This document shows, piece after piece, positions 20,069 through 29,564 of a DNA stretch of 64,000 nucleotides; position 1 is the first letter of the stretch, and each line of letters opens with the position of its first letter. The position numbers and the translations under genes are program-made. The notes under the pieces are model-generated. The model did no database searches and was not told the DNA's origin. It saw only the letters and a list, made by a program, of their open reading frames with translations. The stretch covers positions 2,838,501 through 2,902,500 of the forward strand of contig NC_007912.1 in the NCBI RefSeq assembly GCF_000013665.1. The letters run 5' to 3'. Origin of the DNA: Saccharophagus degradans 2-40 (GTDB taxonomy: Bacteria > Pseudomonadota > Gammaproteobacteria > Pseudomonadales > Cellvibrionaceae).

Positions 20069-20650
20069 TCACAGCAATGGTGCAATTTCTTTATCAATGG
20101 CTTCCCGAGCGCGAAAAATACGCGACCGAACCGTACCCACAGGGCAACTCATTACTTCGGCAATTTCTTCGTAACTTAGCCCTTCCATCTCCCTCAGAGT
20201 CACTGCAGTACGCAAATCCTCTGGCAGAGCTTTGATAGCATTATTTACTACTGTCTCCAGCTGATCGCGCATTGCATGGTTTTCTGGAGTATCCACATCT
20301 TTAAGGCTGTCGCTGCCCGAATAAAACTCGGCATCTTCTACATCTACATCACTCGATGGCGGCCTCCGCCCGCGAGATACTAAATAGTTTTTTGCTGTAT
20401 TAATAGCAATGCGGTAGATCCACGTATAAAACGCGCTATCGCCACGGAAATTGCCAATAGCACGATAAGCCTTAATAAAAGCTTCCTGTGCAACATCGTG
20501 GATCTCAGCGTTATCTTTAATGTAACGGCTAATAATCGATAAAATCTTGTGCTGATATTTAATAACAAGCATGTCAAAAGCGCGTTTATCGCCCTTCTGC
20601 ACACGCAACACAAGTTGATGATCTGAATCCTGCGCAGTTTGCGCTGTCAT
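20069..20650 (-). CDS. algU: RNA polymerase sigma factor AlgU/RpoE
   Basis: Extracytoplasmic-function sigma factor for envelope stress, which in Pseudomonas also drives alginate and heat-shock genes. Region 2 includes FIKAYRAIGNFRGDSAFYTW (about 68-87). Region 4 (about 130-190) includes LPEDLRTAVTLREMEGLSYEEIA written in two parts around the helix-turn-helix. 193 residues is the exact family length. A sigma-E-like promoter lies 240 bases upstream, which suggests autoregulation. Confidence 0.97.
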   Translation of the reverse strand: MTAQTAQDSDHQLVLRVQKGDKRAFDMLVIKYQHKILSIISRYIKDNAEIHDVAQEAFIKAYRAIGNFRGDSAFYTWIYRIAINTAKNYLVSRGRRPPSSDVDVEDAEFYSGSDSLKDVDTPENHAMRDQLETVVNNAIKALPEDLRTAVTLREMEGLSYEEIAEVMSCPVGTVRSRIFRAREAIDKEIAPLL

Positions 20651-20891
20651 TTACTACTCCCCAATTATTCGCCAATTTATGGCGACAATAGCGATACGGC
20701 GAATAGCCCAATATCGTTTTACCCTATTCTCACAGCCCATGCCCTATAGCTGTGAGATATTTGTATTAGTACTCATTGCAAAAGTTAGTTTGGCGTATTG
20801 TGCCTTTACATTAATGGCCACACTGGGCGCAGTTTAATTAGCTGCTTAAAAAAGTGCAGTAATGTACCCGTTTTCTGTTATTTGTAACACA

Positions 20892-20918
20892 AAAGACTCG
20901 GCATGGCGCAAAAAGTTC
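20892..20918 (-). promoter_or_regulatory. Sigma-E/AlgU-type promoter candidate for algU
   Basis: On the minus strand GAACTT (20918-20913) is followed after 16 bases by TCTTT (20896-20892), close to the AlgU consensus. It lies in the 435-base divergent region between algU and nadB. The leader would be about 235 bases. Autoregulation of algU is known in Pseudomonas. Matched by eye. Confidence 0.5.
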
Positions 20919-21085
20919 AATCTAAAAGCGCGTATAGTATACCCAATTACTTGCTCCAGACGCCGCAAAATCAACAACTTAGCGCGGGTACCTACGACGC
21001 GATATAAGGAATTACTTTAATAAGTATCATTATTTGTTCATAATTCCGGCAAACGCCCTAACCACATGAAGTATCAGGACCGTAA

Positions 21086-22753
21086 GTGAAAAAAGCCAAA
21101 CCCTCTCGCAAAACGCTCGCCCACCCCTCCCAAACACACAATGTCGATGTACTTGTTATAGGTAGCGGTGCTGCAGGCTTAACCCTTGCACTCAATCTTG
21201 CTGGGCATTGTAAAGTTGCCGTACTCAGTAAAGGCAACCTGCGTGCAGGCTCAACCTGGTACGCACAAGGCGGTATTGCTGCAGTTTTAGATAATAACGA
21301 CAGTGTTGAATCTCATGTTAAAGACACACTCGTTGCGGGCGCAGGCCTTTGTCATGAAGACGCCGTAGACTTTACCGTTAGAAACAGCAAAAGCGCGATT
21401 GAATGGCTAATCAACCTCGGCGTTAACTTTACCCGTAATGAAGATTCCGAAAACTACCACCTAACCCGTGAGGGTGGCCACAGCCACAGACGAATCATTC
21501 ACAGTGCTGATGCAACAGGTAAAGCCGTGCACACTACCCTGCTCGAGTCTGCGCAGGTTGCCAAAGGTGTGGAGCTATTTGAAAACTACATTGCACTGGA
21601 CCTCATTCGACAACCAGACCCAAACAGCAAACGCTTGCGCTGCACGGGGGCCTATGTATTTAACCGCCACCAAGACCGAGTGGAACTGTTTAATGCAAAA
21701 GCCGTGGTCTTGGCCACAGGTGGTGCAAGTAAGGTGTACCTCTATACCAGTAACCCAGACAGCGCTACCGGCGACGGAATAGCCATGGCGTGGCGTGCAG
21801 GCTGCCGAGTGGCCAATATGGAATTTAATCAGTTCCACCCCACTTGCCTTTACCACCCCAAGGCCAAAACCTTCCTTATTACCGAAGCATTGCGCGGCGA
21901 AGGGGCTAAATTGAGATTGCCCGACGGGTCGCAGTTTATGCACAACTTCCATTCGCTGGGCGAATTAGCACCTAGGGATGTCGTAGCTCGCGCAATTGAC
22001 CATGAGATGAAACGCCTAGGTAGCGATTGCCTGTATTTGGATATTAGCCATCGCACACCAGAGTTTATCGAATCTCACTTCCCTACCGTGCGAGAAAAGT
22101 GCTTAGAATTTGGGATAGATATCACCAAGGAGCCAATACCTGTTGTACCAGCCGCGCACTATACCTGCGGTGGCGTTGTGGTGAACAACAAAGGCCAAAC
22201 CGATTTACTTAACCTTTACGCAATAGGTGAAACCTCATTCACAGGCCTGCACGGCGCTAATCGCATGGCGAGCAATTCGCTACTAGAGTGCATTGTATAC
22301 GCCCGCTCTGCATCCGAATCGATACTCGCCACTTTAAATAACATTGCCCCACCGCAGGCTTCACCACAATGGGATGAATCGCGGGTAACCAACTCCGATG
22401 AAGACGTTGTGATTTCGCACAACTGGGATGAATTGCGCCGCTTTATGTGGGATTACGTGGGCATTGTTCGCACCCACAAACGCTTAGAGCGCGCAACTCA
22501 TCGCATTAAGCTTTTGCAAAAAGAAATTAACGATTACTACTCTAACTACAAAGTAAGTAACGATTTAATCGAACTGCGCAACCTCGCCGTCGCTGCCGAG
22601 CTGATTATTCGCTCAGCCATTCAACGCAGAGAAAGCCGAGGACTACATTATTCCTTGGATTACCCCGAACTATCCCCCATCGCTCAAGATACCATCCTCG
22701 TACCCATGAACTACGCGGCACAAAACATTATTGTTCACGCCCCTACACAATAA
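21086..22753 (+). CDS. nadB: L-aspartate oxidase
   Basis: FAD enzyme that oxidises L-aspartate to iminoaspartate, the first step of de novo NAD synthesis. The Rossmann FAD site is [12 protein letters not shown] (about residues 19-30). The active-site segments [10 protein letters not shown] (about 131-140) and HPTCLYHP (about 251) and the flavin-contact motif [12 protein letters not shown] (about 391) are all intact. 555 residues is slightly longer than usual because of a basic N terminus. It is divergent from algU, as in Pseudomonas. Confidence 0.96.
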   Translation: MKKAKPSRKTLAHPSQTHNVDVLVIGSGAAGLTLALNLAGHCKVAVLSKGNLRAGSTWYAQGGIAAVLDNNDSVESHVKDTLVAGAGLCHEDAVDFTVRNSKSAIEWLINLGVNFTRNEDSENYHLTREGGHSHRRIIHSADATGKAVHTTLLESAQVAKGVELFENYIALDLIRQPDPNSKRLRCTGAYVFNRHQDRVELFNAKAVVLATGGASKVYLYTSNPDSATGDGIAMAWRAGCRVANMEFNQFHPTCLYHPKAKTFLITEALRGEGAKLRLPDGSQFMHNFHSLGELAPRDVVARAIDHEMKRLGSDCLYLDISHRTPEFIESHFPTVREKCLEFGIDITKEPIPVVPAAHYTCGGVVVNNKGQTDLLNLYAIGETSFTGLHGANRMASNSLLECIVYARSASESILATLNNIAPPQASPQWDESRVTNSDEDVVISHNWDELRRFMWDYVGIVRTHKRLERATHRIKLLQKEINDYYSNYKVSNDLIELRNLAVAAELIIRSAIQRRESRGLHYSLDYPELSPIAQDTILVPMNYAAQNIIVHAPTQ

Positions 22754-22774
22754 ACAGGTAACCCTAGTATTCGC

Positions 22775-23278
22775 TCAACTGGAAGTAATTTTTTTACTCG
22801 GTTGGGCGATGCACTTCTGCAAGCGCCCTGTTGTTATAGCTACAAATAATGGTCGCAATGGTGACTCGCCTGCCATTTTATTAGCAACAATCGAATCGGG
22901 TAATACAATGAGATGTAGCTTCTCTGCCCATAAGCTACCTAAGCCAGAACGTGTGTTTGAAAGCGTACAACTAAGAATAACCAGCCAGCGCGACACATAA
23001 GCAATTTCAAGAGAATCGACACCCTCTTTACCTGCGCCACGCCAAACCCAGAAACCTGTCAAGTCTAAACGTAATTGCTGCACTTGTGATAACCGCTTTA
23101 AGCGCACACATACAACAAACACGCTATAAGCGAACAAACCGCCCACAAGGCAGCTGAGCGTTAGGGGTAAATCAACAGAAACCCACAAAATAAGCAGGGT
23201 TAAACCGCAAAACAAATAAGCAATAAGGAGGATGCGAGAGAGGCGTAAGGGCAAGTCAAAATAGACTGATATTTTCAT
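22775..23278 (-). CDS. YgfX-like membrane protein
   Basis: A 167-residue protein with two adjacent N-terminal membrane helices (about 15-34 and 38-57), then a soluble domain with LRLDLTGFWVWRG and WVILSCTLS-like strands. That layout, and its place directly behind sdhE (48 bases), match the YgfX family. YgfX has been described both as a partner of SdhE and as the CptA toxin of a CptBA pair; the sequence cannot decide between these. Its stop faces that of nadB. Confidence 0.75.
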   Translation of the reverse strand: MKISVYFDLPLRLSRILLIAYLFCGLTLLILWVSVDLPLTLSCLVGGLFAYSVFVVCVRLKRLSQVQQLRLDLTGFWVWRGAGKEGVDSLEIAYVSRWLVILSCTLSNTRSGLGSLWAEKLHLIVLPDSIVANKMAGESPLRPLFVAITTGRLQKCIAQPSKKITSS

Positions 23279-23326
23279 TATCGTCCCTGATAATGCTATT
23301 GGTTTACCGAACTAACTTATGATTGA

Positions 23327-23572
23327 TTAGTCCTGCAAGCCCGTATTATTTAGAATAATCGATACAATTCGTTTTAAGTCTGGCGCTTCTGGTTCGCTTT
23401 TACGCATAAACCATTGGAATAAATCTTGATCTTGCTCTTCAAGCAATTTGTGAAATAGCGCCTGATCATCGGCCCCAAGTGTAGAATAAACATTATCCAA
23501 AAAAGGGTTTAACACTAAATCTAGCTCTAACATGCCTCTGCGTGAAGCCCAACGTAATTTGTTAATATCCAT
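23327..23572 (-). CDS. sdhE: FAD assembly factor SdhE
   Basis: Small soluble protein that promotes covalent FAD attachment to succinate dehydrogenase and related flavoproteins. 81 residues. The key RGM.E motif (RRGMLELD, residues 11-18) and the downstream LFQWFM segment are present. Upstream partner of the YgfX-like gene. It was also described as CptB, the antitoxin of CptA. Confidence 0.92.
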   Translation of the reverse strand: MDINKLRWASRRGMLELDLVLNPFLDNVYSTLGADDQALFHKLLEEQDQDLFQWFMRKSEPEAPDLKRIVSIILNNTGLQD

Positions 23573-23796
23573 TCTGTACTCTTAAACAGCGAAATAACAG
23601 TTTAGTAAATAGCAGCCAGTGCTAAGCGCTATTAACCTTAGCCAACAATATTGGGCGCAGTATAACTTACGCGCGCCAGTAGCCAAAGAAGAAGTACACG
23701 CTGCTAGCGCCCATTGATTTATGACTAAATAGCCGCATATAGGTAAACATGCCATGCAACATACCGCTTTTTCAACCATAAACATGGAACGCTTTA

Positions 23797-24765
23797 ATGT
23801 TTGATTGGACCCAATTAAATACTGCCGCAACCACCACGCCAACCTCTGCTAAAAGCTGGCAGTGCGCCATTCCACTCCTCGACCACGTGCTAATAGAAGT
23901 GAAAGGCCCAGATGCGGAAAAATTTCTTCAAGGCCAATGCACGTGTGATTTTAAGAGCATTGCCAACGGTAAGTTTTCGCTCGGCGCCCACTGCAACGTT
24001 AAGGGGCGCATGGTAAGCAGCTTTACAGCCGCAAAACTGGGGCCAGAGCACTTTGGCTTACGCACCCATAAAAGCAATGCCGAAAAAGCACTAGCCACAC
24101 TTAAAAAGTATGCGGTATTTTCTAAGGTTAGCCTCGAAATATCTTCATCACTGGCTGCGGTAGCAGTGTTTAATACTCAGGCAAATGAAGTACCGTTTTT
24201 TAATGCTACAGCCGAAGTGGGCTGTAGCACAGCGTTAGAGCAAGGTGCGTGTTTAGCCCATACCAACAGTATGCAAGAGCTATGGCTAGCGCGCGAAAAC
24301 ATACAACAATTACTTGAACAATTACCAGTAGCTGCACCGCACTATTGGACGGCCTACAACATTGCTCAAGGCGTTGCCGAAGTAACTGCCGACTCGACTG
24401 AGCAATTAATCCCCCAAGAAATCAACTTACAATTGCTTGGCGGCGTCTCGTTTAATAAAGGGTGCTATACCGGCCAAGAAATTGTCGCGCGCATGCACTA
24501 CAAAGCCACCCTCAAAAAACACATGTATCGCGCCCAACTCGCGCCGTCAACTAGCGCCCCAGCCACTGGCACAGCGCTTATAAACGAAGAAGGGAAAAAC
24601 GTGGGGCAAGTTGTACAAAGTGTAACCACTGATGCTGGAGCGCAAATTTTAGCCCTAACGCTAGATACCGCTGCACATAGCAAAAATGTGCACTGTGAGG
24701 CAAACCCGCAACAAAAACTTCAATGGCTGGCGCTACCATATGCTATACCTTTAACTGAGAATTAA
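23797..24765 (+). CDS. ygfZ: Folate-binding protein YgfZ
   Basis: GcvT-like protein that binds tetrahydrofolate and supports maturation or repair of some Fe-S enzymes. The diagnostic motif KGCYTGQE with its conserved Cys is at about residues 227-234, followed by IVARMHY. 322 residues, normal for the family. Divergent from sdhE. The link to Fe-S and flavin enzyme assembly (nadB, sdhE, ygfZ side by side) is also seen in Pseudomonas. Confidence 0.92.
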   Translation: MFDWTQLNTAATTTPTSAKSWQCAIPLLDHVLIEVKGPDAEKFLQGQCTCDFKSIANGKFSLGAHCNVKGRMVSSFTAAKLGPEHFGLRTHKSNAEKALATLKKYAVFSKVSLEISSSLAAVAVFNTQANEVPFFNATAEVGCSTALEQGACLAHTNSMQELWLARENIQQLLEQLPVAAPHYWTAYNIAQGVAEVTADSTEQLIPQEINLQLLGGVSFNKGCYTGQEIVARMHYKATLKKHMYRAQLAPSTSAPATGTALINEEGKNVGQVVQSVTTDAGAQILALTLDTAAHSKNVHCEANPQQKLQWLALPYAIPLTEN

Positions 24766-24796
24766 ATAATTACCAGTTAAGCAAGGGGCATAGCCT

Positions 24797-25633
24797 ATGG
24801 ACGCGCTCACCGCCAAAGTTGAGCAAGAAATCATCAAGGCGATTGACCAAGATCGCCTCGTATTACCCACATTGCCAGAAATAGCACTAAAAGTACGCGA
24901 AGTTGCCGACGACCCAGATGCCAGCATCCAAACGCTTACCGCGGTTATTTCTAACGACGCAGCACTTACAGCACGCATAATTAAAGTTGCCAATAGCCCC
25001 ATATTTCGCGCACCGCGAGAAATAGAAGATTTAAATATGGCACTAAGCAGGCTGGGTATGCAGTACACCTGCAACTTGGCTACAGGCTTGGCCATGGAGC
25101 AAATGTTCCAAGCCACATCAGACTTAGTGGATAAACGCTTAAGAGAGGTATGGTCGCGCTCGAGTGAGATTGCAGGTATTTGCCATGTATTGTGCAAACA
25201 CTTCACCAAGCTAAGGCCCGACCAAGCCGCGCTCGCAGGCCTAGTTCATCAAATAGGTATATTACCTATTCTGTCGTTTGCCGAAGAGCACACAGCGCTA
25301 TTGCGCGACAGCATGACACTAGACAAGATAATTGCCGACATTCACCCGAACTTGGGTATTAAAATACTCGAAGCGTGGGAGTTTCCAACGGAGCTAAGGG
25401 TTATTCCGCGCGACCATTTAGACTTTAGCCGTCAGGTACCCCAAGCAGACTACGCCGACTTGGTAACCGTAGCCATGCTACAAAGCTATGCTGGCAGCGA
25501 TAAAAACCTAGCTAAAGTGGACTACACAACCGTAACAGCCTTCGAGCGACTCGGTTTAGACCCCAACATTGAATCTGCAGAGGCAGAGGATTTAAGCGCA
25601 GATATGGAAGCGGCAATGGCCATGCTGCAATAG
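24797..25633 (+). CDS. HDOD domain protein
   Basis: A 278-residue single-domain HDOD protein (about 12-215: LPTLPEIALKVREVADDP, then ISNDAALTARIIKVANS). HDOD domains are related to HD hydrolases but usually lack catalysis and serve in signalling. There is no GGDEF, EAL or receiver partner in the chain. It starts 31 bases after ygfZ on the same strand and is probably co-transcribed. The specific role is unknown. Confidence 0.85.
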   Translation: MDALTAKVEQEIIKAIDQDRLVLPTLPEIALKVREVADDPDASIQTLTAVISNDAALTARIIKVANSPIFRAPREIEDLNMALSRLGMQYTCNLATGLAMEQMFQATSDLVDKRLREVWSRSSEIAGICHVLCKHFTKLRPDQAALAGLVHQIGILPILSFAEEHTALLRDSMTLDKIIADIHPNLGIKILEAWEFPTELRVIPRDHLDFSRQVPQADYADLVTVAMLQSYAGSDKNLAKVDYTTVTAFERLGLDPNIESAEAEDLSADMEAAMAMLQ

Positions 25634-25734
25634 ACTATACATCGCAAGGTGCTACTCAAAAGCGACTCAGGTGCTATCCAATTTGCACCTTGCGATTTAA
25701 TCTAACCTTTAAGTTTTATTATAAATAAGCGTTA

Positions 25735-27192
25735 CTACAAACCGCCCATCAACATATATTTAGTTTCTAGGTAATCATCCAGCCCCATCTGCGAACCTTC
25801 GCGCCCAAAACCAGATTCTTTTACGCCGCCAAATGGTGCCATTTCGTTGGATATGGCTGTATCGTTCACACCTACCATACCCACCTCAAGCGCACTTGCT
25901 ACACGCCATACTCGGCCTATATCTCTACTGTAAAAATACCCTGCTAAACCAAATGGGGTGTTGTTTGCTAAAGCTATAGCTTCTTCTTCGCTACTAAAGC
26001 TATATACAACCGCTACAGGTCCAAATATTTCTTCGTTAAATACATCCATTTGCGTGGTCGCTTCGGTTACCACTGTGGGCGGATAAAACAATGCGCCGTT
26101 AAGATGGGTGTGGCCTTCTGCCACAATTGCTTTCGCCCCCTTATTACACGCATCTATAACTAGCTCCGATACTTTTTTAAATGCGGCAGCATTAATTAGC
26201 GGGCCAATAGCAACGCCCTCTTCTATACCGTCACCTACTTTTAATTTAGCAACTGCTTCAACTAGCTTTTTGGTGAAAGCCGCTTTAACTTTGTCGTGCA
26301 CAAATATGCGGTTTACACATACGCAGGTTTGGCCCGCATTCCTAAATTTTGCCGCAATACACCCCGCTACTGCCGCGTCTATATCTGCATCGTCAAACAC
26401 AATAAACGGCGCATTGCCGCCCAGCTCCATGGAGCATTTTTTAATTGTGGCTGCAGATTGCTCCAACAATGTTTTACCTACTGCAGTAGAGCCAGTGAAG
26501 GTTAATTTTTTAACTGATGGGTGCTGAGTAAATACCCCACCTATTGCAGAAGAGTCTTGCCCTGTAACTAGGTTGATTACACCCGGCGGTATCCCCGCCT
26601 CTTGCGCCAAATAAGCCATCGCCAGTGCAGATAAGGGCGTTTCTTTTGCGGGCTTTGCAACGACAGTGCAGCCGGCTGCAAGCGCTGGGGCAATTTTTCT
26701 GGCAAGCATAGCCATAGGGAAATTCCACGGTGTAATTGCTGCCACAACCCCCACCGGCTGCTTTACGGTTACTATGCGCTGATTGCTCGCCGGCGCGGGA
26801 ATTACTGCACCCTCTATACGTTTCGCTTGCTCGGCAAACCACTCTATATAGCTTGCACCGTATAAAATTTCAGCTTTTGCCTCCGCTAAGGGCTTACCTT
26901 GCTCGGTGGTAAGCAGTACAGCTAAATCATTTGCATTGCTTACCACTAGTTCATACCACGCCTTTAATAAGGTGCTGCGTTTTTTGGCGCTAAACTCTCG
27001 CCACTGCACACCCGCGCGTTCGGCCGCTAGCACCGCCGCTTCGGCCTCTGCTGCACCTGCATTTGCAACAGTTGCTACAACCTGCCCAGTTGCGGGGTTT
27101 TCTACAACGAATTCATCGCTAGACTGCAACCAAGCACCATCAATTACGCTGCCTTGTCGCTGAAGCTTTGAGTTAGTCAAAGTGAGGCTCAT
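25735..27192 (-). CDS. gabD: NAD(P)-dependent succinate-semialdehyde dehydrogenase family
   Basis: Aldehyde dehydrogenase of 485 residues that probably oxidises succinate semialdehyde to succinate. The NAD fold includes TPWNFPMAMLARK (about 151-163). The glycine motif is FTGSTAVGK, the general base Glu lies in MELGGNAPF and the nucleophile Cys in NAGQTCVCVNR (about residue 286). Closest in pattern to GabD. No gabT or other GABA gene is next to it, so glutarate semialdehyde or another short aldehyde cannot be excluded. Confidence 0.85.
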   Translation of the reverse strand: MSLTLTNSKLQRQGSVIDGAWLQSSDEFVVENPATGQVVATVANAGAAEAEAAVLAAERAGVQWREFSAKKRSTLLKAWYELVVSNANDLAVLLTTEQGKPLAEAKAEILYGASYIEWFAEQAKRIEGAVIPAPASNQRIVTVKQPVGVVAAITPWNFPMAMLARKIAPALAAGCTVVAKPAKETPLSALAMAYLAQEAGIPPGVINLVTGQDSSAIGGVFTQHPSVKKLTFTGSTAVGKTLLEQSAATIKKCSMELGGNAPFIVFDDADIDAAVAGCIAAKFRNAGQTCVCVNRIFVHDKVKAAFTKKLVEAVAKLKVGDGIEEGVAIGPLINAAAFKKVSELVIDACNKGAKAIVAEGHTHLNGALFYPPTVVTEATTQMDVFNEEIFGPVAVVYSFSSEEEAIALANNTPFGLAGYFYSRDIGRVWRVASALEVGMVGVNDTAISNEMAPFGGVKESGFGREGSQMGLDDYLETKYMLMGGL

Positions 27193-27219
27193 AGCTGCTC
27201 CTTGCAGAAAACTAAAAAT

Positions 27220-27858
27220 TTAAGGCGCTAAGCGGTTAATCGCCCAGCTATTGCCTTCTCGCTCATACACAAAGCGATCGTGCAAACGCGCGCCGCCGCC
27301 TTGCCAAAATTCCATTCGCTGTGGCACAACGCGATAACCACCCCAAAAATCGGGCAGCGGCACTTCGCCGTTGGCGAACTTGGTTTTAATGGCATTAAAT
27401 TGCTGTAAGAGTAATTGGCGCGAGCTAATAGGCTTGCTCTGTGCAGAGGCCCACGCGGCAATTTGGCTATCTTTGGGTCGACTTACAAAATATTTTAGCG
27501 TTTCCGCATAGGATATTTTACTTGCCACACCGCCAACACTCACCTGCCGCTCCATCATGTGCCACGGAAAATGCAAACTCACGTGCGACTGCTCCGCAAT
27601 TTCTTGCGCCTTACGACTGCCGTAATTAGTAAAAAAAACAAAACCTTGTTCGTCTAACTTTTTAAGTAACACAATACGCTGTGATGGAAACCCGTCTTTA
27701 TTAGCCGTGGCTAACACCATAGCTGTCGGGTCTGGTATTTGGCTCTCTATAGCCTGCGCCATCCAAGTCTCAAATTGAGCTATTGGGCTCGCATCCAGCT
27801 GGTCTAGGTCCAATCCGCCTAACAAATAATCGCGACGAATGTCTTCTAGTGATATCAA
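27220..27858 (-). CDS. pdxH: Pyridoxamine 5'-phosphate oxidase
   Basis: FMN enzyme that makes pyridoxal 5'-phosphate from pyridoxine or pyridoxamine phosphate. FMN-contact segments [11 protein letters not shown] and [13 protein letters not shown], the PHFPW-like [11 protein letters not shown] and the C-terminal [13 protein letters not shown] and INRLAP motifs are present. I set the start at TTG 27858: it has a GGAGAT ribosome binding site five bases upstream and gives 212 residues, the usual length. The longer ATG-started frame (to 27981) would run into mobA and adds a segment unlike the family. Confidence 0.93.
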
Positions 27859-27950
27859 GGTGCATCTCCATCGATGTAAAGGGGTAGTATAATTACAATA
27901 TTTCGGTGCATTATCGCACAGCCATTGCAATGCGTAATTAAGGTTAAGCC

Positions 27951-28619
27951 ATGCCAGATAATCCAGTGCCCCACCAGCCAATCCTAGCCATTATTGCAGG
28001 CGGTGAAGGCAGGCGTATGGGCGGTACAACTAAATGTTTGCTTAAACTGGGCAATACCACCATTTTAGAGCGCAATATAAAACGACTATCTCCTCAGGCC
28101 GGCGGCATCATTATTAACAGTAATAACCACAGCGAAGAGCTTTGCCTGCTAAGCGAGCAATGGCAGGCACGGCTGATTAGCGATTCGGCTAAATATTCCC
28201 ACTGCGGCCCTCTCGCCGGCTTAGCATCGGCGTTAAGCACCCTTGCTAAACAGCAGCAAGCCGGTGCGCAAATACCAACAGGGTTAGTTACTGTGCCAAG
28301 CGATTGCCCTTTTTTACCAGAGGACTTAATTAATAGGTTGGGCACTATTGCCAATAAACAACCCCATAAAGTTGTTTGCGCGAGCAGCCTTGGCCAAACA
28401 CACTATATGACAGCCTATTGGCCCTTAAGTGTATACCCGCAATTAGAGGCATTTTTGCAACGCGGAGAAAGAGCGGTAAGGTTTTTTCTTAAGCAAGCCG
28501 AATATGAAACAGTGGATTTCGCAGCCCAGCGTGTAAATGGCATAGAGTACGATCCCTTTTTCAATATAAACACCCCCGAAGATTACACCTTGGCCCAATC
28601 AATAATAGACGTGAGCTAA
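27951..28619 (+). CDS. mobA: Molybdenum cofactor guanylyltransferase
   Basis: Transfers GMP to molybdopterin, making the MGD cofactor needed by enzymes such as nitrate reductase and formate dehydrogenase. Nucleotide-binding N terminus [21 protein letters not shown] (residues 13-33, here cited by its GG.GRRMGG core), Asp of VPSDCPF (about 122) and the C-terminal NINTPEDY motif. 222 residues. Divergent from pdxH. It fits an organism that assimilates nitrate, although the reductase is outside this window. Confidence 0.88.
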   Translation: MPDNPVPHQPILAIIAGGEGRRMGGTTKCLLKLGNTTILERNIKRLSPQAGGIIINSNNHSEELCLLSEQWQARLISDSAKYSHCGPLAGLASALSTLAKQQQAGAQIPTGLVTVPSDCPFLPEDLINRLGTIANKQPHKVVCASSLGQTHYMTAYWPLSVYPQLEAFLQRGERAVRFFLKQAEYETVDFAAQRVNGIEYDPFFNINTPEDYTLAQSIIDVS

Positions 28620-28664
28620 GCAAGCAATAACAGTAATTCCACCACAATAACAAAAGGCAAACAA

Positions 28665-29564
28665 ATGAAGCATCGCGCAATATTCAAACACGCCCTGCAC
28701 CCTGCGCTTTACTTGCTTGGCGCTGGCTGCGGCGTTGCTTTTAGCTGTACTGCCATGGCTTGTGAAGTAAAGGACAAAACAGAACTAGAAGAAATTTATT
28801 GCACGCTTAAATCTAAAAACAGGGTAAGCACCCTGCCAGATTTCAATCAATTTAGAAAAAATTCAGACGATGTGCAGTGGTTGCTATTAAAAGGGCCAGC
28901 AAGAAAAGCAGGTATTACGCTGCCACCCAAAAGCTCACTCAAACCGAAAACAAATACCGCTCCATTGGCCGACAGGAAAACTGACAATAAGGCCGCCGAC
29001 AATCAAGTAAATACATCTGCGCAGTCTAACCCATTAGCTACGCAAACTACGCGTACCGCTACCTCAAGCAACTCCAGCCTTGCTAACTGCAGCTTAAAGC
29101 CTACACAAATACAGTGCAGCTACGCCACTTTCACGCTGCAATACAATTTGCCTAACAGCAAGCTGGCACCAGCTGCACTAAAAGCGAGTAATCAACTCAC
29201 GCTCCCTGCATACAATAGTAAATTTCACGCGAGCGAGCGGGATTACTTAGCAAGATGCTACCCGGTGTACGTAAATAAAATATTAGAGCTGGGTTTAGCA
29301 GAGGCGGTAATGTCTTACACCAAATTTGTAAGCCAATACGAAGAGGTTGTTCAACACGGTGGTAATTTTGCCAACAGAATGCAAAAAATGTATGAGATTT
29401 TAAAGCAAGAAAAAAGAAGCCGCCCTATTCAGGCGAGCTACCAGCACACACGGCCACAATCGATTGAGCAATGCATGCTGGTAAGCAATAGTGTAATTGT
29501 GTGCGATAACATCGCACACACCTGGGTATTTACTCTACCTCAACCAAAGTCAAACGCTGATTAG
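28665..29564 (+). CDS. Secreted hypothetical protein
   Basis: A 299-residue protein I do not recognise. N-terminal signal peptide to about residue 32 (…TAMA, then C). The mature part has a Lys/Thr/Asn/Ser-rich linker (about 85-145) between two Cys-containing regions; total Cys in the mature chain is six or more, which points to disulfides in the periplasm. It begins 45 bases after mobA. Its last 35 bases overlap the end of the convergent lipoprotein gene. No catalytic motif is visible. Confidence 0.7.
   Translation: MKHRAIFKHALHPALYLLGAGCGVAFSCTAMACEVKDKTELEEIYCTLKSKNRVSTLPDFNQFRKNSDDVQWLLLKGPARKAGITLPPKSSLKPKTNTAPLADRKTDNKAADNQVNTSAQSNPLATQTTRTATSSNSSLANCSLKPTQIQCSYATFTLQYNLPNSKLAPAALKASNQLTLPAYNSKFHASERDYLARCYPVYVNKILELGLAEAVMSYTKFVSQYEEVVQHGGNFANRMQKMYEILKQEKRSRPIQASYQHTRPQSIEQCMLVSNSVIVCDNIAHTWVFTLPQPKSNAD

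Noticed and set aside
22775-23572. A certain CptBA toxin-antitoxin system
   Set aside because: SdhE/YgfX were once described as such, but the RGM.E motif and neighbours fit flavin assembly better; the toxin role cannot be read from the sequence.
27859-27981. N-terminal extension of pdxH
   Set aside because: It would overlap the mobA start, is unlike the family, and the TTG at 27858 has the ribosome binding site.
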